Of a stretch of DNA of 44,263 nucleotides, positions 1 through 9,092 are shown one piece after another. The notes under the pieces are model-generated. The model made no database searches and was not told where the DNA came from. It saw only the letters and a list, made by a program, of their open reading frames with translations. Position 1 is the first letter of the stretch. Every line of letters starts with the position of its first letter. The position numbers and the translations under genes were made by a program. The DNA lies in assembly GCA_047921075.1 (NCBI GenBank), contig JBLRWS010000016.1, positions 1 to 44,263 on the forward strand, in the 5' to 3' direction. The DNA comes from JBLRWS01 sp047921075 (GTDB lineage: Bacteria; Bacteroidota; Rhodothermia; Balneolales; Balneolaceae).

Positions 1-1
1 G

Positions 2-97
2 AGAAAAGCAATTAAAAGGTGGTCAAGGCCGTCAGTGGATCAGGGAAACATTACTCAAGGAGTAGCTCGTCGGGCTCTTATCCGCCACTTTACATAG
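2..97 (+). CDS. possible 3' end of an upstream gene (partial)
   Basis: The first ~100 bases lie directly before a strong terminator, so they probably hold the end of a gene that starts outside the window. Two frames are open from the left edge: frame 2 runs to a TAG at 95-97 (31 residues, ending RRALIRHFT) and abuts the terminator stem; frame 3 runs to a TAG at 63-65 (20 residues, ending IRETLLKE). I cannot decide between them from so little sequence and recognise neither. Confidence 0.3.
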   Translation, partial: RKAIKRWSRPSVDQGNITQGVARRALIRHFT

Positions 98-129
98 GGG
101 TTGAGCTTAAGTGCTCAATCCCTTTTTTT
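97..129 (+). terminator. rho-independent terminator
   Basis: A 10-bp stem (97-106 with 113-122, one G-T wobble) around the loop TTAAGT is followed by seven T. It would end the transcript of the gene left of the window and lies before the lipoprotein gene that starts at 175. Confidence 0.85.
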
Positions 130-174
130 ATATTTTTAAGTAGAATAATTAAACATTCCATTCTGATACCCATT

Positions 175-639
175 ATGTATCGAGTACAATTAAACAGCGT
201 AGCGATGCTCGCAATGTTGATGGTACTTTCTGCTTGTACGCCATCATTGGTGGAGTGGGAAAGTACCTATCAATCTTCAGGTTACGATTTTCGTGAATTC
301 ACGCACAAAGGGTTTTTGTTCACACCTGAATCATACAGCGGAACGTATGAATCAATAGGGCTCGTCGAAATTACTTTTTTGCCGGAAATACGAGAGGTGA
401 AACAGGACAATTCACCAGATATTAAGGGGTACAACCGACGTCAATTCGGATCAAGCACCTATTATATAGAAGTAGCCGATACTGAGCGAATTATCAGAGA
501 GATGTTTGAATTGGCTGATGATATGGGTGCAGATGCATTATCTCGGTTTGAGATAAACCCTGTTTCTGTTCAAAACAATGGATTTGAGATACCGTCCATA
601 AAAATTTCGGGATTTGCGATCAAAAGAACAGATCACTGA
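175..639 (+). CDS. small lipoprotein, YbjQ/RcsF-like C-terminal pattern
   Basis: The 154-residue product starts at ATG 175. The frame is open further upstream, but that stretch crosses the terminator and reads as non-protein. The N-terminus is a lipoprotein signal peptide with lipobox LSAC (Cys21). The rest is a small soluble domain. Its C-terminal half holds ELADDMGADALSRFEI, which resembles the A-x-x-MGADA-v stretch of YbjQ/RcsF-type small domains; this is pattern memory, not a domain hit. It should sit in the outer or inner membrane facing the periplasm. It stands alone, with a terminator before it and 146 bases of non-coding DNA after it. Function unknown. Confidence 0.75.
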   Translation: MYRVQLNSVAMLAMLMVLSACTPSLVEWESTYQSSGYDFREFTHKGFLFTPESYSGTYESIGLVEITFLPEIREVKQDNSPDIKGYNRRQFGSSTYYIEVADTERIIREMFELADDMGADALSRFEINPVSVQNNGFEIPSIKISGFAIKRTDH

Positions 640-785
640 TTTGTGAAGAGGTTATTTGCCCCTCCCGCCTCAACCCCCTACCTTTCAACCAAGCGAAAAC
701 GGCAACCAACCAAATCAATAGCCCATGCCGGGTCGGCAGTGGCTCCATTTCATTATCCGCATCTCAAAAAACCGTATAGCCAGCT

Positions 786-2225
786 ATGCATCCCGTTGAC
801 CTGACGATCTTCGTCCTATACATCGTGGGTTTGTTGGCATTTGGCTACTTCTTTTTCAAGAGAAATCGCGGCGGCGATGATTACTATGTAGGCGGCCGCA
901 ACATGAAGAGCTACCATGTGGGGCTCTCGGTGGTGGCCACCGATGTGGGCGGCGGCTTTTCGATCGGCCTGGGCGGCCTCGGATTTATCATGGGGCTTTC
1001 CGGTTCCTGGATGCTCTTTACCGGACTTATCGGAGCGTGGTTGGCGGCCGTATTTCTGATACCAAAAATTAAAAACAACCCCGCCTTCGATAAAGCCTAC
1101 ACCTTTCCGCAACTATTTGGCCATTACTACAATGCCAATGTCGCCTTTGTGGCCGCCATCATCTCTGCGATCGGATATGCCGGATTTACCAGCTCACAAA
1201 TGCTGGCCGGGGCAAAGCTTGCCAGCGGTACCTTTGCCGATCTCGATCTGCAAATGGCGCTCTATATCATGGGGGCAGTAGCAATTGTCTACACGGTAAT
1301 GGGAGGCCTCAAAGCGGTCATTTATACCGACACCGTGCAGTGGGCTCTTATCATGGCCGGCTTGATCTTTGTTGGGGTACCCATCGCCTATATAGAAATT
1401 GGCGGTATGGAGGCCATTCGCAGCACCGTGCAGCCAGAAATGTTGCATCTCACGAATGTAAGCTGGCAGCAACTGGTCAATTGGGGCGTTACCATTATTC
1501 CCATCTGGTTTGTGGGGATGACCCTCTACCAGCGTATCTACGCCTGCAACGATGAGAAGACGGCGAAACGAGCGTGGTATCTGGCCGGTCTTTTTGAATG
1601 GCCGGTGATGGCATTTTTAGGAGTTCTGCTCGGTTTGTTTGCACGAGTGGCTGCCGACCAGGGCATGTTCGCATTTTTGGGAGCTGAAAATATTGCCGAA
1701 ACCGATCCCGAAACGGGCCTGCCGATGCTTCTTCGAACCGTGCTGCCTGTTGGGTTTCTGGGCATTATGATGGCAGCCTACTTCTCTGCCATACTCTCCA
1801 CCGCAGACAGCTGCCTGATGGCATCCTCCGGGAACGTGGTAACCGACCTGATTGGCCGCTTTCAGCCGTTTGACCCCGATAGCCCCTCCTTTGTGCGAAC
1901 ATCTCAGGTCGTTACCCTCATTATCGGCGTGGCCGCGCTGCTGCTGGCCGGTATGATGGAAAACGTACTGGAACTGATGCTCGATTCGTACGCATTTATG
2001 GTGTCCGGGCTGTTTGTGCCGGTAATTGGCGCGCTATACTGGAAAAAAAGTACACCTTCCGGTGCGCTAACGGCCATGATCGTCGGTGGAAGCACAACGA
2101 TATCTTTACGATATTTAGAGGTATCCCTGCCACTTGGGCTGGATCCCAACGTATTTGGAATGACGGCATCGGCAATCTCTTTTGTAATCATCAGTTTACT
2201 TACTACAAATCAATCAAACCAATGA
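786..2225 (+). CDS. sodium:solute symporter (SSS family)
   Basis: A 479-residue, almost wholly hydrophobic protein with about 12-13 membrane helices. It opens with the family-typical helix followed by DDYYVGGRNM, then the Gly-rich second helix. ILSTADSCLMASSGNVVTDL around residues 335-354 matches helix 8, whose Ser/Thr residues form the Na2 site. SSS transporters couple Na+ entry to uptake of sugars, amino acids, carboxylates or similar solutes. The substrate cannot be read from the sequence, but the downstream genes (two PLP racemase-fold proteins, an M20 deacylase, a GNAT) suggest an amino acid or acylated amino acid. It is the first gene of a compact operon; its stop overlaps the next start by 4 bases (ATGA). 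Confidence 0.93.
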   Translation: MHPVDLTIFVLYIVGLLAFGYFFFKRNRGGDDYYVGGRNMKSYHVGLSVVATDVGGGFSIGLGGLGFIMGLSGSWMLFTGLIGAWLAAVFLIPKIKNNPAFDKAYTFPQLFGHYYNANVAFVAAIISAIGYAGFTSSQMLAGAKLASGTFADLDLQMALYIMGAVAIVYTVMGGLKAVIYTDTVQWALIMAGLIFVGVPIAYIEIGGMEAIRSTVQPEMLHLTNVSWQQLVNWGVTIIPIWFVGMTLYQRIYACNDEKTAKRAWYLAGLFEWPVMAFLGVLLGLFARVAADQGMFAFLGAENIAETDPETGLPMLLRTVLPVGFLGIMMAAYFSAILSTADSCLMASSGNVVTDLIGRFQPFDPDSPSFVRTSQVVTLIIGVAALLLAGMMENVLELMLDSYAFMVSGLFVPVIGALYWKKSTPSGALTAMIVGGSTTISLRYLEVSLPLGLDPNVFGMTASAISFVIISLLTTNQSNQ

Positions 2226-2668
2226 CTATCGACTACCATATCATTCAAAACGATCAAGATAACCCCACCGATTTTACCCGCGATCAGATTGCCGATTTTC
2301 TGTTTACACATCTGGACGAATATGGCGATAAGCGGGAGGCCATCTTAAAATGTATCGCTTACGCCTATGGTGATGGGCCGGGACAGGACGGATTTATCCT
2401 GGTGGCACATGAAAAACAGGAACTTCTGGGCGTGGTAATCATTAACAAGACCAATATGAGCGGTTATATCCCCGAAAACATACTCGTCTACATTGCCGTA
2501 CACGCGAAAACAAGAGGCCGCGGCGTTGGCAAGGCACTGATGGAGAAGACAATTGAGTCGGCCGAGGGGGCCATTGCACTGCACGTGGAACCCGATAATC
2601 CGGCAAAATTCTTGTACGAGAAATATGGTTTTACCAATAAATACCTCGAAATGAGGTTGACAAGATAA
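2222..2668 (+). CDS. GNAT family N-acetyltransferase
   Basis: 148 residues. The acetyl-CoA-binding motif A is visible as VAVHAKTRGRGVGKALM-like sequence (IAVHAKTRGRGVGKALMEK, about residues 92-110; R/Q-x-x-G-x-G/A pattern), followed by LHVEPDNPAKFLYEKYGF, the usual motif B region. GNAT enzymes transfer an acetyl group to an amine; in an operon with racemases and an M20 deacylase an amino acid N-acetyltransferase is possible, but the substrate is inference. The start overlaps the symporter stop (ATGA) and the stop lies 3 bases before the next gene, so translation is probably coupled. Confidence 0.9.
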   Translation: MTIDYHIIQNDQDNPTDFTRDQIADFLFTHLDEYGDKREAILKCIAYAYGDGPGQDGFILVAHEKQELLGVVIINKTNMSGYIPENILVYIAVHAKTRGRGVGKALMEKTIESAEGAIALHVEPDNPAKFLYEKYGFTNKYLEMRLTR

Positions 2669-2671
2669 CCG

Positions 2672-3745
2672 ATGGCGTATCTGAAATTATATAAAAGCGA
2701 ACTGCTTCATAATTTTAACTATCTCGATTCCCTCTTTAAGAAAAACGGAATCAAATGGGGAATTACTACCAAGCTTCTGTGCGGTAACGGCGATTTTCTG
2801 CGGGAGGTAATCAATTTGGGCATCGGAGAAGTGCACGACTCCCGCATCAGCAACCTGCGGGTGGTTAAAGAAATTGACCCCAATACACTCACGATTTATA
2901 TCAAGCCACCCCCGAAAGACACCATTCCGGATCTGATACGGTATGCCGATATCAGCCTGAACACCGATCTCTCTACCATGCACGCTCTCTCCAAAGAGGC
3001 CGAGAAGCAAGGCAAAGTGCACAAGGTGATTATTATGATTGAGATGGGCGATCTGCGGGAAGGGGTTATGAGAGACGATCTGGTCGATTTTTACGAAAAG
3101 GTATTCCGCCTGCCGGGGCTGGAGGTGGTGGGCTTGGGTACCAACCTGAACTGCCTGCATGGCGTGATGCCCGACTCCGACAAACTGATACAGCTGGCGC
3201 TCTACAAACAGATCATTGAGCTGCGGTTTAAGAAAAAAATTCCGCTCGTATCGGGTGGCACTACGGTAACCATTCCGCTGCTTCTGAAAAACCAGCTGCC
3301 CGATGGAATCAATCATTTCCGGGTGGGCGAAGCCCTCTATTTTGGCAAAGATCTGTTTAACGATGGCGTGATTGAGGGGATGAGTGATCAGGTGCTGGAG
3401 CTATACACACAGATTATTGAAATCTACGAAAAACCGCTGGTACCCTCCGGCGAGCTGGGTGTGAATCCGCAAGGAAAAACGACAGAAGTGAATCAGGACG
3501 ATTTTGGCAAGACCGCGTACCGAGCCATTGTAGATATCGGAACGCTCGATATTCAGCCTGATTATCTGATTCCGGTGAGCGATCATGTGACGATTACCGA
3601 CGCCAGCTCTGATATGTTGATTTTGGATGTAGGGGAAAATCCCGAAGGGTACAAAGTGGGGGATATGATCCGTTTTAAACTCCGCTATATGGGAGCTCTT
3701 GGCCTCATGAGTTCGGATTACATCGAAAAAGAAGTGGCCGAGTAA
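2672..3745 (+). CDS. alanine/ornithine racemase family PLP enzyme (YhfX-like)
   Basis: 357 residues with the fold-type III PLP barrel of the alanine racemase N-terminal domain. The PLP lysine is probably Lys34 in ITTKLLCGN. The segments IEMGDLREGVM, LGTNLNCLHGV and VSGGTTVTIPL match the family annotated as alanine/ornithine racemase or YhfX. It differs clearly from the classical alanine racemase at the end of the same operon, so the two are not a simple duplication. Likely cytoplasmic, interconverting L- and D-forms of an amino acid; which one is unknown. It starts 3 bases after the GNAT stop, and the next gene starts immediately after its own stop. Confidence 0.85.
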   Translation: MAYLKLYKSELLHNFNYLDSLFKKNGIKWGITTKLLCGNGDFLREVINLGIGEVHDSRISNLRVVKEIDPNTLTIYIKPPPKDTIPDLIRYADISLNTDLSTMHALSKEAEKQGKVHKVIIMIEMGDLREGVMRDDLVDFYEKVFRLPGLEVVGLGTNLNCLHGVMPDSDKLIQLALYKQIIELRFKKKIPLVSGGTTVTIPLLLKNQLPDGINHFRVGEALYFGKDLFNDGVIEGMSDQVLELYTQIIEIYEKPLVPSGELGVNPQGKTTEVNQDDFGKTAYRAIVDIGTLDIQPDYLIPVSDHVTITDASSDMLILDVGENPEGYKVGDMIRFKLRYMGALGLMSSDYIEKEVAE

Positions 3746-4336
3746 GTGAGCATGTTAAAGGCTGAACATCAACCACTGCTTCACCCTGTCATGAAGCTGC
3801 CCGAGGATGTTCCCGTCGTCGACTTTAGCGAAGGATTTGATCCTGCCCAGTTTTTGGACGGTGTGTGGGGAATGGGCGGCTATGCAGAACATCGTCCCGG
3901 AATGTACACCGCGCCACAGTATCGCAACGAACGCAACATCCATATGGGGTTTGATGTATGGGCGCCACCGGACGAATCGGTTTATGCATTTTCAGACGGA
4001 CAGATCGCTTACATGCACAATCACAACCAAATCGGAAATTACGGACCCACGCTGGTTGTGCGCCATACGCTGACCGACAAGACACTTTTTGCGCTTTACG
4101 GACACCTGAGTGAGGCTACGTTGCAACAGTGGGCACCCGGCGACCGGGTCGAACCCGGCGATCTTTTAGGCAGGCTTGGAACCGTTAAAGAAAATGGTGG
4201 GTGGGTACCGCACCTGCACCTGCAGCTCTGCAACACCGACCCCGGCGAGGCCGATATGCCCGGCGTGGTAGCCAAACGTGATCTGGAAAAAGCCCTGAAA
4301 ATCTATCCCGATCCCGGTTTTCTGTTCGGCCTGTAA
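3746..4336 (+). CDS. M23-fold metallopeptidase-like protein, no signal peptide
   Basis: 196 residues from GTG 3746, or 194 from ATG 3752; both follow the previous TAA at once. The LytM/M23 fold is clear: HMGFD gives the first zinc ligands (His66, Asp70), YGHLS holds His120, and PHLHLQ gives His156 and His158. All M23 active-site residues are present. There is no signal peptide or membrane segment, which is odd because M23 enzymes usually cut peptidoglycan outside the cytoplasm. The family also occurs as an internal domain of long class III aminotransferase fusions; this looks like a free-standing version of that branch. Its neighbours (racemases, M20 hydrolase) point to small-molecule amino acid work. 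Substrate unknown. Confidence 0.82.
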   Translation: MSMLKAEHQPLLHPVMKLPEDVPVVDFSEGFDPAQFLDGVWGMGGYAEHRPGMYTAPQYRNERNIHMGFDVWAPPDESVYAFSDGQIAYMHNHNQIGNYGPTLVVRHTLTDKTLFALYGHLSEATLQQWAPGDRVEPGDLLGRLGTVKENGGWVPHLHLQLCNTDPGEADMPGVVAKRDLEKALKIYPDPGFLFGL

Positions 4337-4367
4337 GGGCACCGCTATAATCTAAACAAAACGATGT

Positions 4368-5519
4368 ATGGAATACCTGTCAGAAGAAGCGTTGATCTCG
4401 TTACGGAAAACATTGCATCAGCAGCCGGACTTGTCAGGCCAGGAAGGGGCAACTGCTGCGTTGGTCAAAAAAGAGCTGCAAAAAACCGATCCGGACCAAT
4501 TGCTCACAGGAGTAGGGGGCCAGGGAATGGTTGCAATCTACAATGGAAAAGAACCGCAGCGAGGTTGTCGGGTAATGCTGCGCTGCGAGCTGGATGGGCT
4601 TCCCATCACCGAAGAGACGGGATTGGATTATGCATCGGCTAAAGATGGCACCATGCACGCCTGCGGGCACGATGGCCATATGGCTATTTTGTTGGGGGTG
4701 GCACGATACCTAAAAGAGAACCGGCCTGAAAAGGGAGTGGTGCTGCTGGTTTTTCAGCCCGCCGAAGAAACGGGCGAAGGAGCCGGATGGATGCTGAATG
4801 ACCCGGCCTTCCAGGAGCTGGAGATTGATCGCGCGTTTGCACTCCATAATCTACCCGGATATGAAGAGAATACAGTGCATCTGCGCAACGGTACATTTGC
4901 CTGCGCCTCGGTGGGAGTGGACGTTCAGTTTAAAGGATCTTCAAGCCACGCTGCGCATCCCGAGCAGGGGCTTAATCCGTCGCGCATTATGGCAGAGACG
5001 ATTTTGGAGCTGCAGAAAAGCTTCGACCGGTTAACGGAAAAAGAGAGCTTTGAGCGCGGAGCCATTACATTTGTACAGCTGGGGGAGCGGGCTTTTGGAA
5101 TGAACCCCGGCAGTGGCGCCATGGGGATGACCATTCGCGCGGAGACCGACGAGGAGCTGGAGTCTATATATATAGATGTGGAATCTCATCTGCACCGTGC
5201 CGCGGAGCGGTTCGACGGAGAGGTCTCCTTTTCGAAAGCGGAGCCGTTTGCGGCAACCATCAACGAAGATGAAGGCGTGGAGGTTGTAGAGCAGGCAGCG
5301 AAGGCGCTCTCCATAGACTGCCACTATAAAGAGGTTCCTTTTGGGTGGAGCGAAGATGTGGGGATGTTTCGGGAAAAGTGTCCCGTAACGCTGTTTGGCC
5401 TCGGCTCCGGAAAAGATCATCCGCCGCTTCATGCGGCAACCTACGACTTTAACGACCGGCTGCTGGCTACCGGCACGAAACTGTTTATCGAAATTATAAA
5501 GCACTACAACCATGGCTGA
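4368..5519 (+). CDS. M20 family amidohydrolase (N-acyl amino acid hydrolase type)
   Basis: 383 residues with the complete M20D pattern: RCELDGLPITEE, MHACGHDGHMA (metal-binding Cys and His, residues ~95-105), QPAEETGEGA (catalytic Glu pair), a central dimerisation domain with FKGSSSHAAHP, and a C-terminal HPPLHAATYDFND with the last metal ligand. Relatives are hippurate hydrolase, N-acetyl-L-amino acid deacetylase and IAA-amino acid hydrolase, which split an acyl group from an amino acid. No signal peptide, so cytoplasmic. It lies 31 bases after the M23-like gene and overlaps the following alanine racemase by 8 bases. In context it probably frees the amino acid that the racemases act on. Confidence 0.92.
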   Translation: MEYLSEEALISLRKTLHQQPDLSGQEGATAALVKKELQKTDPDQLLTGVGGQGMVAIYNGKEPQRGCRVMLRCELDGLPITEETGLDYASAKDGTMHACGHDGHMAILLGVARYLKENRPEKGVVLLVFQPAEETGEGAGWMLNDPAFQELEIDRAFALHNLPGYEENTVHLRNGTFACASVGVDVQFKGSSSHAAHPEQGLNPSRIMAETILELQKSFDRLTEKESFERGAITFVQLGERAFGMNPGSGAMGMTIRAETDEELESIYIDVESHLHRAAERFDGEVSFSKAEPFAATINEDEGVEVVEQAAKALSIDCHYKEVPFGWSEDVGMFREKCPVTLFGLGSGKDHPPLHAATYDFNDRLLATGTKLFIEIIKHYNHG

Positions 5520-6681
5520 ACACGATCTGAAATCATCCTACATTGAACTGAGCCGCAGCGCTTTTGAGAACAACATCGCCTATCTGCGTTCGCGATGCTC
5601 GGCGCCGATCCGCCTCTCCGCCGTGATCAAGGGAAACGCCTATGGGCACGGAATCTCCAAATACCTGGAGCTGGCCGAACGGTGTGGGATAGACCATTTC
5701 TCAGTTTTTAGTGCCGACGAAGCAGCGGCTGCTCATCAGTATAGAGGCAATCCCGATACGCGAATTATGATTATGGGGATGATTGCCGATGAAGCGCTCG
5801 AATGGGCGATCGAAAACGGGATTGAGTATTACCTGTTCGATTTCGGCCGGTTGCAGAGCACCATCCGAGTGGCCAAAAAAATGAACAAGAAAGCCCGTGT
5901 GCACCTGCAGATTGAAACGGGAATGAACCGGTTCGGATTTCACGAAGAGGAGTACGGGAGGCTGATGGAAGACATCCGGCAAAACCGGGATTGGCTTGAT
6001 GTGTGCGGGGTATGCACCCATTATGCCGGTGCGGAGAGCATTGCCAACCATGTTCGAATTCAAAAGCAGAATGAGCGATTTCAGCGGTTTCTCCAATATG
6101 CAAAGAAAGAGTTTGCAGACCTCCCCAGGGTGCACGCGTGCAGTTCGGCGGCCTTTCTTACCTATCCCGGCATGCATTACGATATGGCCCGTATTGGGAT
6201 TGCCCTATATGGATTCTGGCCAAGCCGGGAAACCTACATGCACATCAAACGCGAGGAGGGAATGGCGGTAGAAGATCCGCTGATCCGGGTACTGACGTGG
6301 AAAAGCCGGGTGATGAGTGTAAAATATGTAGATGAGGGAGAGTTTATCGGGTACGGCAATACCTACATGGCTACCCGAAACATGCGCATCGCCACGGTGC
6401 CGATTGGCTATACCCATGGATTTGCCCGCAATTTGACCAATTCCGGGCATGTGCTCATCAATGGCGGGCGGGCCAATGTGGTGGGGCTGGTAAACATGAA
6501 TATGATTACCGTGGATGTAACCGACATTTCGGGAGTGGAGAGAGGGGCAGAGGTTGTAATCATCGGCAAACAGGGCGACTTGGACATCACCGTATCCTCC
6601 TTTGGCGAGATGAGTAACAATCTCAATTACGAAGTGCTAACCCGCCTGCCATCGGCCATTCCGAGGGAAATTGTGGGGTAG
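5512..6681 (+). CDS. alr: alanine racemase
   Basis: 389 residues, the normal length. It has the N-terminal PLP barrel with the lysine motif AVIKGNAYGHG (Lys40) and a C-terminal beta domain with IGYGNTYMA, VPIGYTHGFAR and NGGRANVVGLVNMNMITVD, which carries the second catalytic Tyr region. MARIGIALYG is the family signature before the domain boundary. It interconverts L- and D-alanine, supplying D-Ala for peptidoglycan. It is last in the operon and overlaps the M20 gene by 8 bases. Because it is embedded in a transport/deacylation operon it may have a catabolic role or a different amino acid substrate; I cannot tell whether the genome has a second alr. Confidence 0.93.
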   Translation: MAEHDLKSSYIELSRSAFENNIAYLRSRCSAPIRLSAVIKGNAYGHGISKYLELAERCGIDHFSVFSADEAAAAHQYRGNPDTRIMIMGMIADEALEWAIENGIEYYLFDFGRLQSTIRVAKKMNKKARVHLQIETGMNRFGFHEEEYGRLMEDIRQNRDWLDVCGVCTHYAGAESIANHVRIQKQNERFQRFLQYAKKEFADLPRVHACSSAAFLTYPGMHYDMARIGIALYGFWPSRETYMHIKREEGMAVEDPLIRVLTWKSRVMSVKYVDEGEFIGYGNTYMATRNMRIATVPIGYTHGFARNLTNSGHVLINGGRANVVGLVNMNMITVDVTDISGVERGAEVVIIGKQGDLDITVSSFGEMSNNLNYEVLTRLPSAIPREIVG

Positions 6682-6796
6682 TAGATTTATTTACATTCTT
6701 TAATATGTGATTGCGATTCCCCAAAATACTACATCTCTGTGTTGATAGTTTATAAAAATGTGAACACATTGTTATTAGACCGAAAAGGGAATCTGT

Positions 6797-8839
6797 ATGA
6801 AAGGTGACAAAACGATACTGTGGTTACTGGTTACCAGTTTGTGCTTGCTCGCGGCGAGTCCGGGATTGTATGAACAGGGCAAAATTGAAAAAGAGAGAGG
6901 GAATGTTGATCAGGCACTTCTGCTTTGGATGGAGGCAGCTGCTCAATCTGAACCGGACCCACGAGTCGGGTTCGAGTTTATACGTACGGTAACTGAGGAT
7001 AAGCGAAAAGAGTATTACGAAAAAGCCAGTGAGCTTTTTTACTGGGGTCTTGAAGCCACTGAGATGACCAACGAGGTAGTACACATCTTAAAAGTAGATT
7101 TGGAGTATCTGAGTCCACTTATCAGCCGAAGGGAATACAGATCGCTTTCTGCCAAATTGGATGATAAGGATGTATCCTATTTTTCAGACATTCGCACATT
7201 TTGGGATGAGAAGAGAATCAGTGTTGTGGGCGACTACAATGAACGATTGCTCGAACACTGGGAGCGAATAGCATATGTTAAGGAGTACTACCTTACCGGC
7301 CGTAATCAAACCCTCGATGCCCGCGGTGAAGTATACCTGCGATTGGGACCCCCAACCAGAAAACGAGCCGGCGTTTTGGATTACGATACAGGATTTACGG
7401 AATTCCTGTTGTCTAATCGCCTAAGTGATGGAGGAGGGGGTGCCTCTCCGGATGCCATGGTAGATGCCATGAATTACATGAATACCGCAAATACTATTCG
7501 CGATTACCATCAATACCCATCGTACGAAGTATGGAGCTACCCCACGTTTGCCAATAGGGGCAGGAATTTGGTGTACATTTTTGGTAACGATGGTGGGTCG
7601 CAACGAATGCGTATGATGAAATCACTGGACGATTTTATCCCTGCCGGCGCTTTTAGTGCATCCAACAGGAACAGTGGGGTGAGTATGGCAATTATTCCAT
7701 CAATGAATGACGCCCCGCCTGTGGCCGGTGAGGAGGCAACAGATGTAAGTTTGGAAGTGGATCAGGTGAATATGCGCCAGCAAGAGCGAATTCCACCCGC
7801 TGTCATACTTCAGATCATGTATCATCGGGAGCTGGCCGCCTTCGATCCCTTTTTTGCCTCAAGATATGACGAAATGATCAACCATTTTCAGGGGTTGTCG
7901 TCTCGGCTCTCAGGATCCATTGCGCGACAGTTTCAACATATAAACACAGCACGACTGTTGGAAGTACAAACACGGGCACCTGAAGAGTATTCATCAAATT
8001 TGTCGGCAATTATGGATATGCCGGCATCCCTTTACGCGTACCAGTTTTATAATGAGCAGATGGAACCTTATTGGCGTATATATAAGGATGTCAACTACTC
8101 CGAGGCGATCTATTACGATCAGTTACGCCGCTTAAACAATCTGCAGGAAGTAGATTATGCAGGCTTTCAACTGATTAGTGCCATTCGGTCGTTCAACCGG
8201 GACGGGGGGTTGGTTCGTACGGTTATTGATACAGCTCAAACCAGAGAAAATCCGGTGAGCGGGTTTGATGACGGTTTTATCGTTTTGCCGCCTCACGCAT
8301 CGGTTTATGAATTACGAGCACAGCATGAGCTGCACGCCAGCAATTCTGATGAAGCGATTGGCATTTCCCCGGAATCTACCCTGCCCGGTAAACTGAAGGC
8401 GATCGGCCACAGCCGTGCAGAGCTCTCTGAAACGGCGCGAGCGGAAGGGTTTACCGTATCCGATCTGTTACTTGGATACCTGCAAGACGGCAGCGATACG
8501 GAAGCCGTACTTGCCCACAATCGTGTGATACCTGAACAATCGACGCTCGTTTTTTTCTACGAAGCGTATAATCTCCCCGAAAATGAAGATGGGTTGTACG
8601 AGTACACATTAACCTATGAGATCCGAAAAGATCGGAATTTGCTCTCACGGTTGTTTGGTGGAAGTGGGGCTGGCCCCACGATTTCCATCGAAAATGTACA
8701 TGACAGACCTGTTTTTGCCCAAGAACTCGAAATTGTAGCTGAAAACCTGGACCAGGGTGATTATAAACTGCGACTCGAGTTCAATGATGGTGCCGGAAAT
8801 CGATTGGCAACCGTGGAAAAAAACTTTTCAATTGAGTAG
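6797..8839 (+). CDS. exported GWxTD-domain protein (degenerate motif)
   Basis: 680 residues with an N-terminal signal segment (ILWLLVTSLCLLAASPG) and then a tetratricopeptide-like start (YEQGKIEKERGNVDQALLLWMEAA). The GWxTD-type region lies near residues 155-270: RGEVYLRLGPPTRKR followed by YEVWSYP and NLVYIFGND matches the family's D-x-G-x-v-Y-i-x-x-GPP ... E-x-W-x-Y pattern, but the GWxTD itself is replaced by NQTLDAR. The rest is long and unassigned. GWxTD proteins are common in Bacteroidota and relatives and have no firm function. It stands 116 bases after alr and 254 before susC, as a single-gene unit. A second, canonical GWxTD gene lies at 17396-18838 on the other strand. Confidence 0.8.
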   Translation: MKGDKTILWLLVTSLCLLAASPGLYEQGKIEKERGNVDQALLLWMEAAAQSEPDPRVGFEFIRTVTEDKRKEYYEKASELFYWGLEATEMTNEVVHILKVDLEYLSPLISRREYRSLSAKLDDKDVSYFSDIRTFWDEKRISVVGDYNERLLEHWERIAYVKEYYLTGRNQTLDARGEVYLRLGPPTRKRAGVLDYDTGFTEFLLSNRLSDGGGGASPDAMVDAMNYMNTANTIRDYHQYPSYEVWSYPTFANRGRNLVYIFGNDGGSQRMRMMKSLDDFIPAGAFSASNRNSGVSMAIIPSMNDAPPVAGEEATDVSLEVDQVNMRQQERIPPAVILQIMYHRELAAFDPFFASRYDEMINHFQGLSSRLSGSIARQFQHINTARLLEVQTRAPEEYSSNLSAIMDMPASLYAYQFYNEQMEPYWRIYKDVNYSEAIYYDQLRRLNNLQEVDYAGFQLISAIRSFNRDGGLVRTVIDTAQTRENPVSGFDDGFIVLPPHASVYELRAQHELHASNSDEAIGISPESTLPGKLKAIGHSRAELSETARAEGFTVSDLLLGYLQDGSDTEAVLAHNRVIPEQSTLVFFYEAYNLPENEDGLYEYTLTYEIRKDRNLLSRLFGGSGAGPTISIENVHDRPVFAQELEIVAENLDQGDYKLRLEFNDGAGNRLATVEKNFSIE

Positions 8840-8969
8840 GGGCGATTGGTGCATCTTATTTCCTCCGTTGGAAAGTGTACGAATTTCAAGCACTTATCAG
8901 TAACTATTCGCCCTCAACTATCTCAAAACGTGTCTTATGAGGATAGAAGGTTAAAAAATCGTTACTTTT

Positions 8970-8991
8970 TTATTTCATTTAAGTGAAATAA
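8970..8991. promoter_or_regulatory. 22-bp near-perfect palindrome upstream of susC
   Basis: In the 253-base gap before susC, positions 8970-8991 form an inverted repeat with arms TTATTTCA and TGAAATAA and only one mismatched symmetric pair. It lies about 100 bases before the susC start and is not followed by a T run, so an operator for a dimeric regulator fits better than a terminator. No regulator gene is adjacent. Nothing else clear is visible in the gap. Confidence 0.4.
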
Positions 8992-9092
8992 TTGGTTAAT
9001 TAGCCAAGTGTAAGCTGATGGGATCTTCACCATCGGTTGATCAGAAACGATCACCCAAAGACCAAAACATTAAACAACTATAGAGGTTACTT

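Noticed and set aside
60..95. tRNA-like words (GTAGCTCGTCGG) near the start
   Set aside because: No cloverleaf can be drawn and there is no T-arm; the stretch more likely belongs to the end of an upstream gene.
19..174. N-terminal extension of the first lipoprotein by 52 residues
   Set aside because: It runs through a strong terminator, and the ATG at 175 gives a perfect lipoprotein signal peptide.
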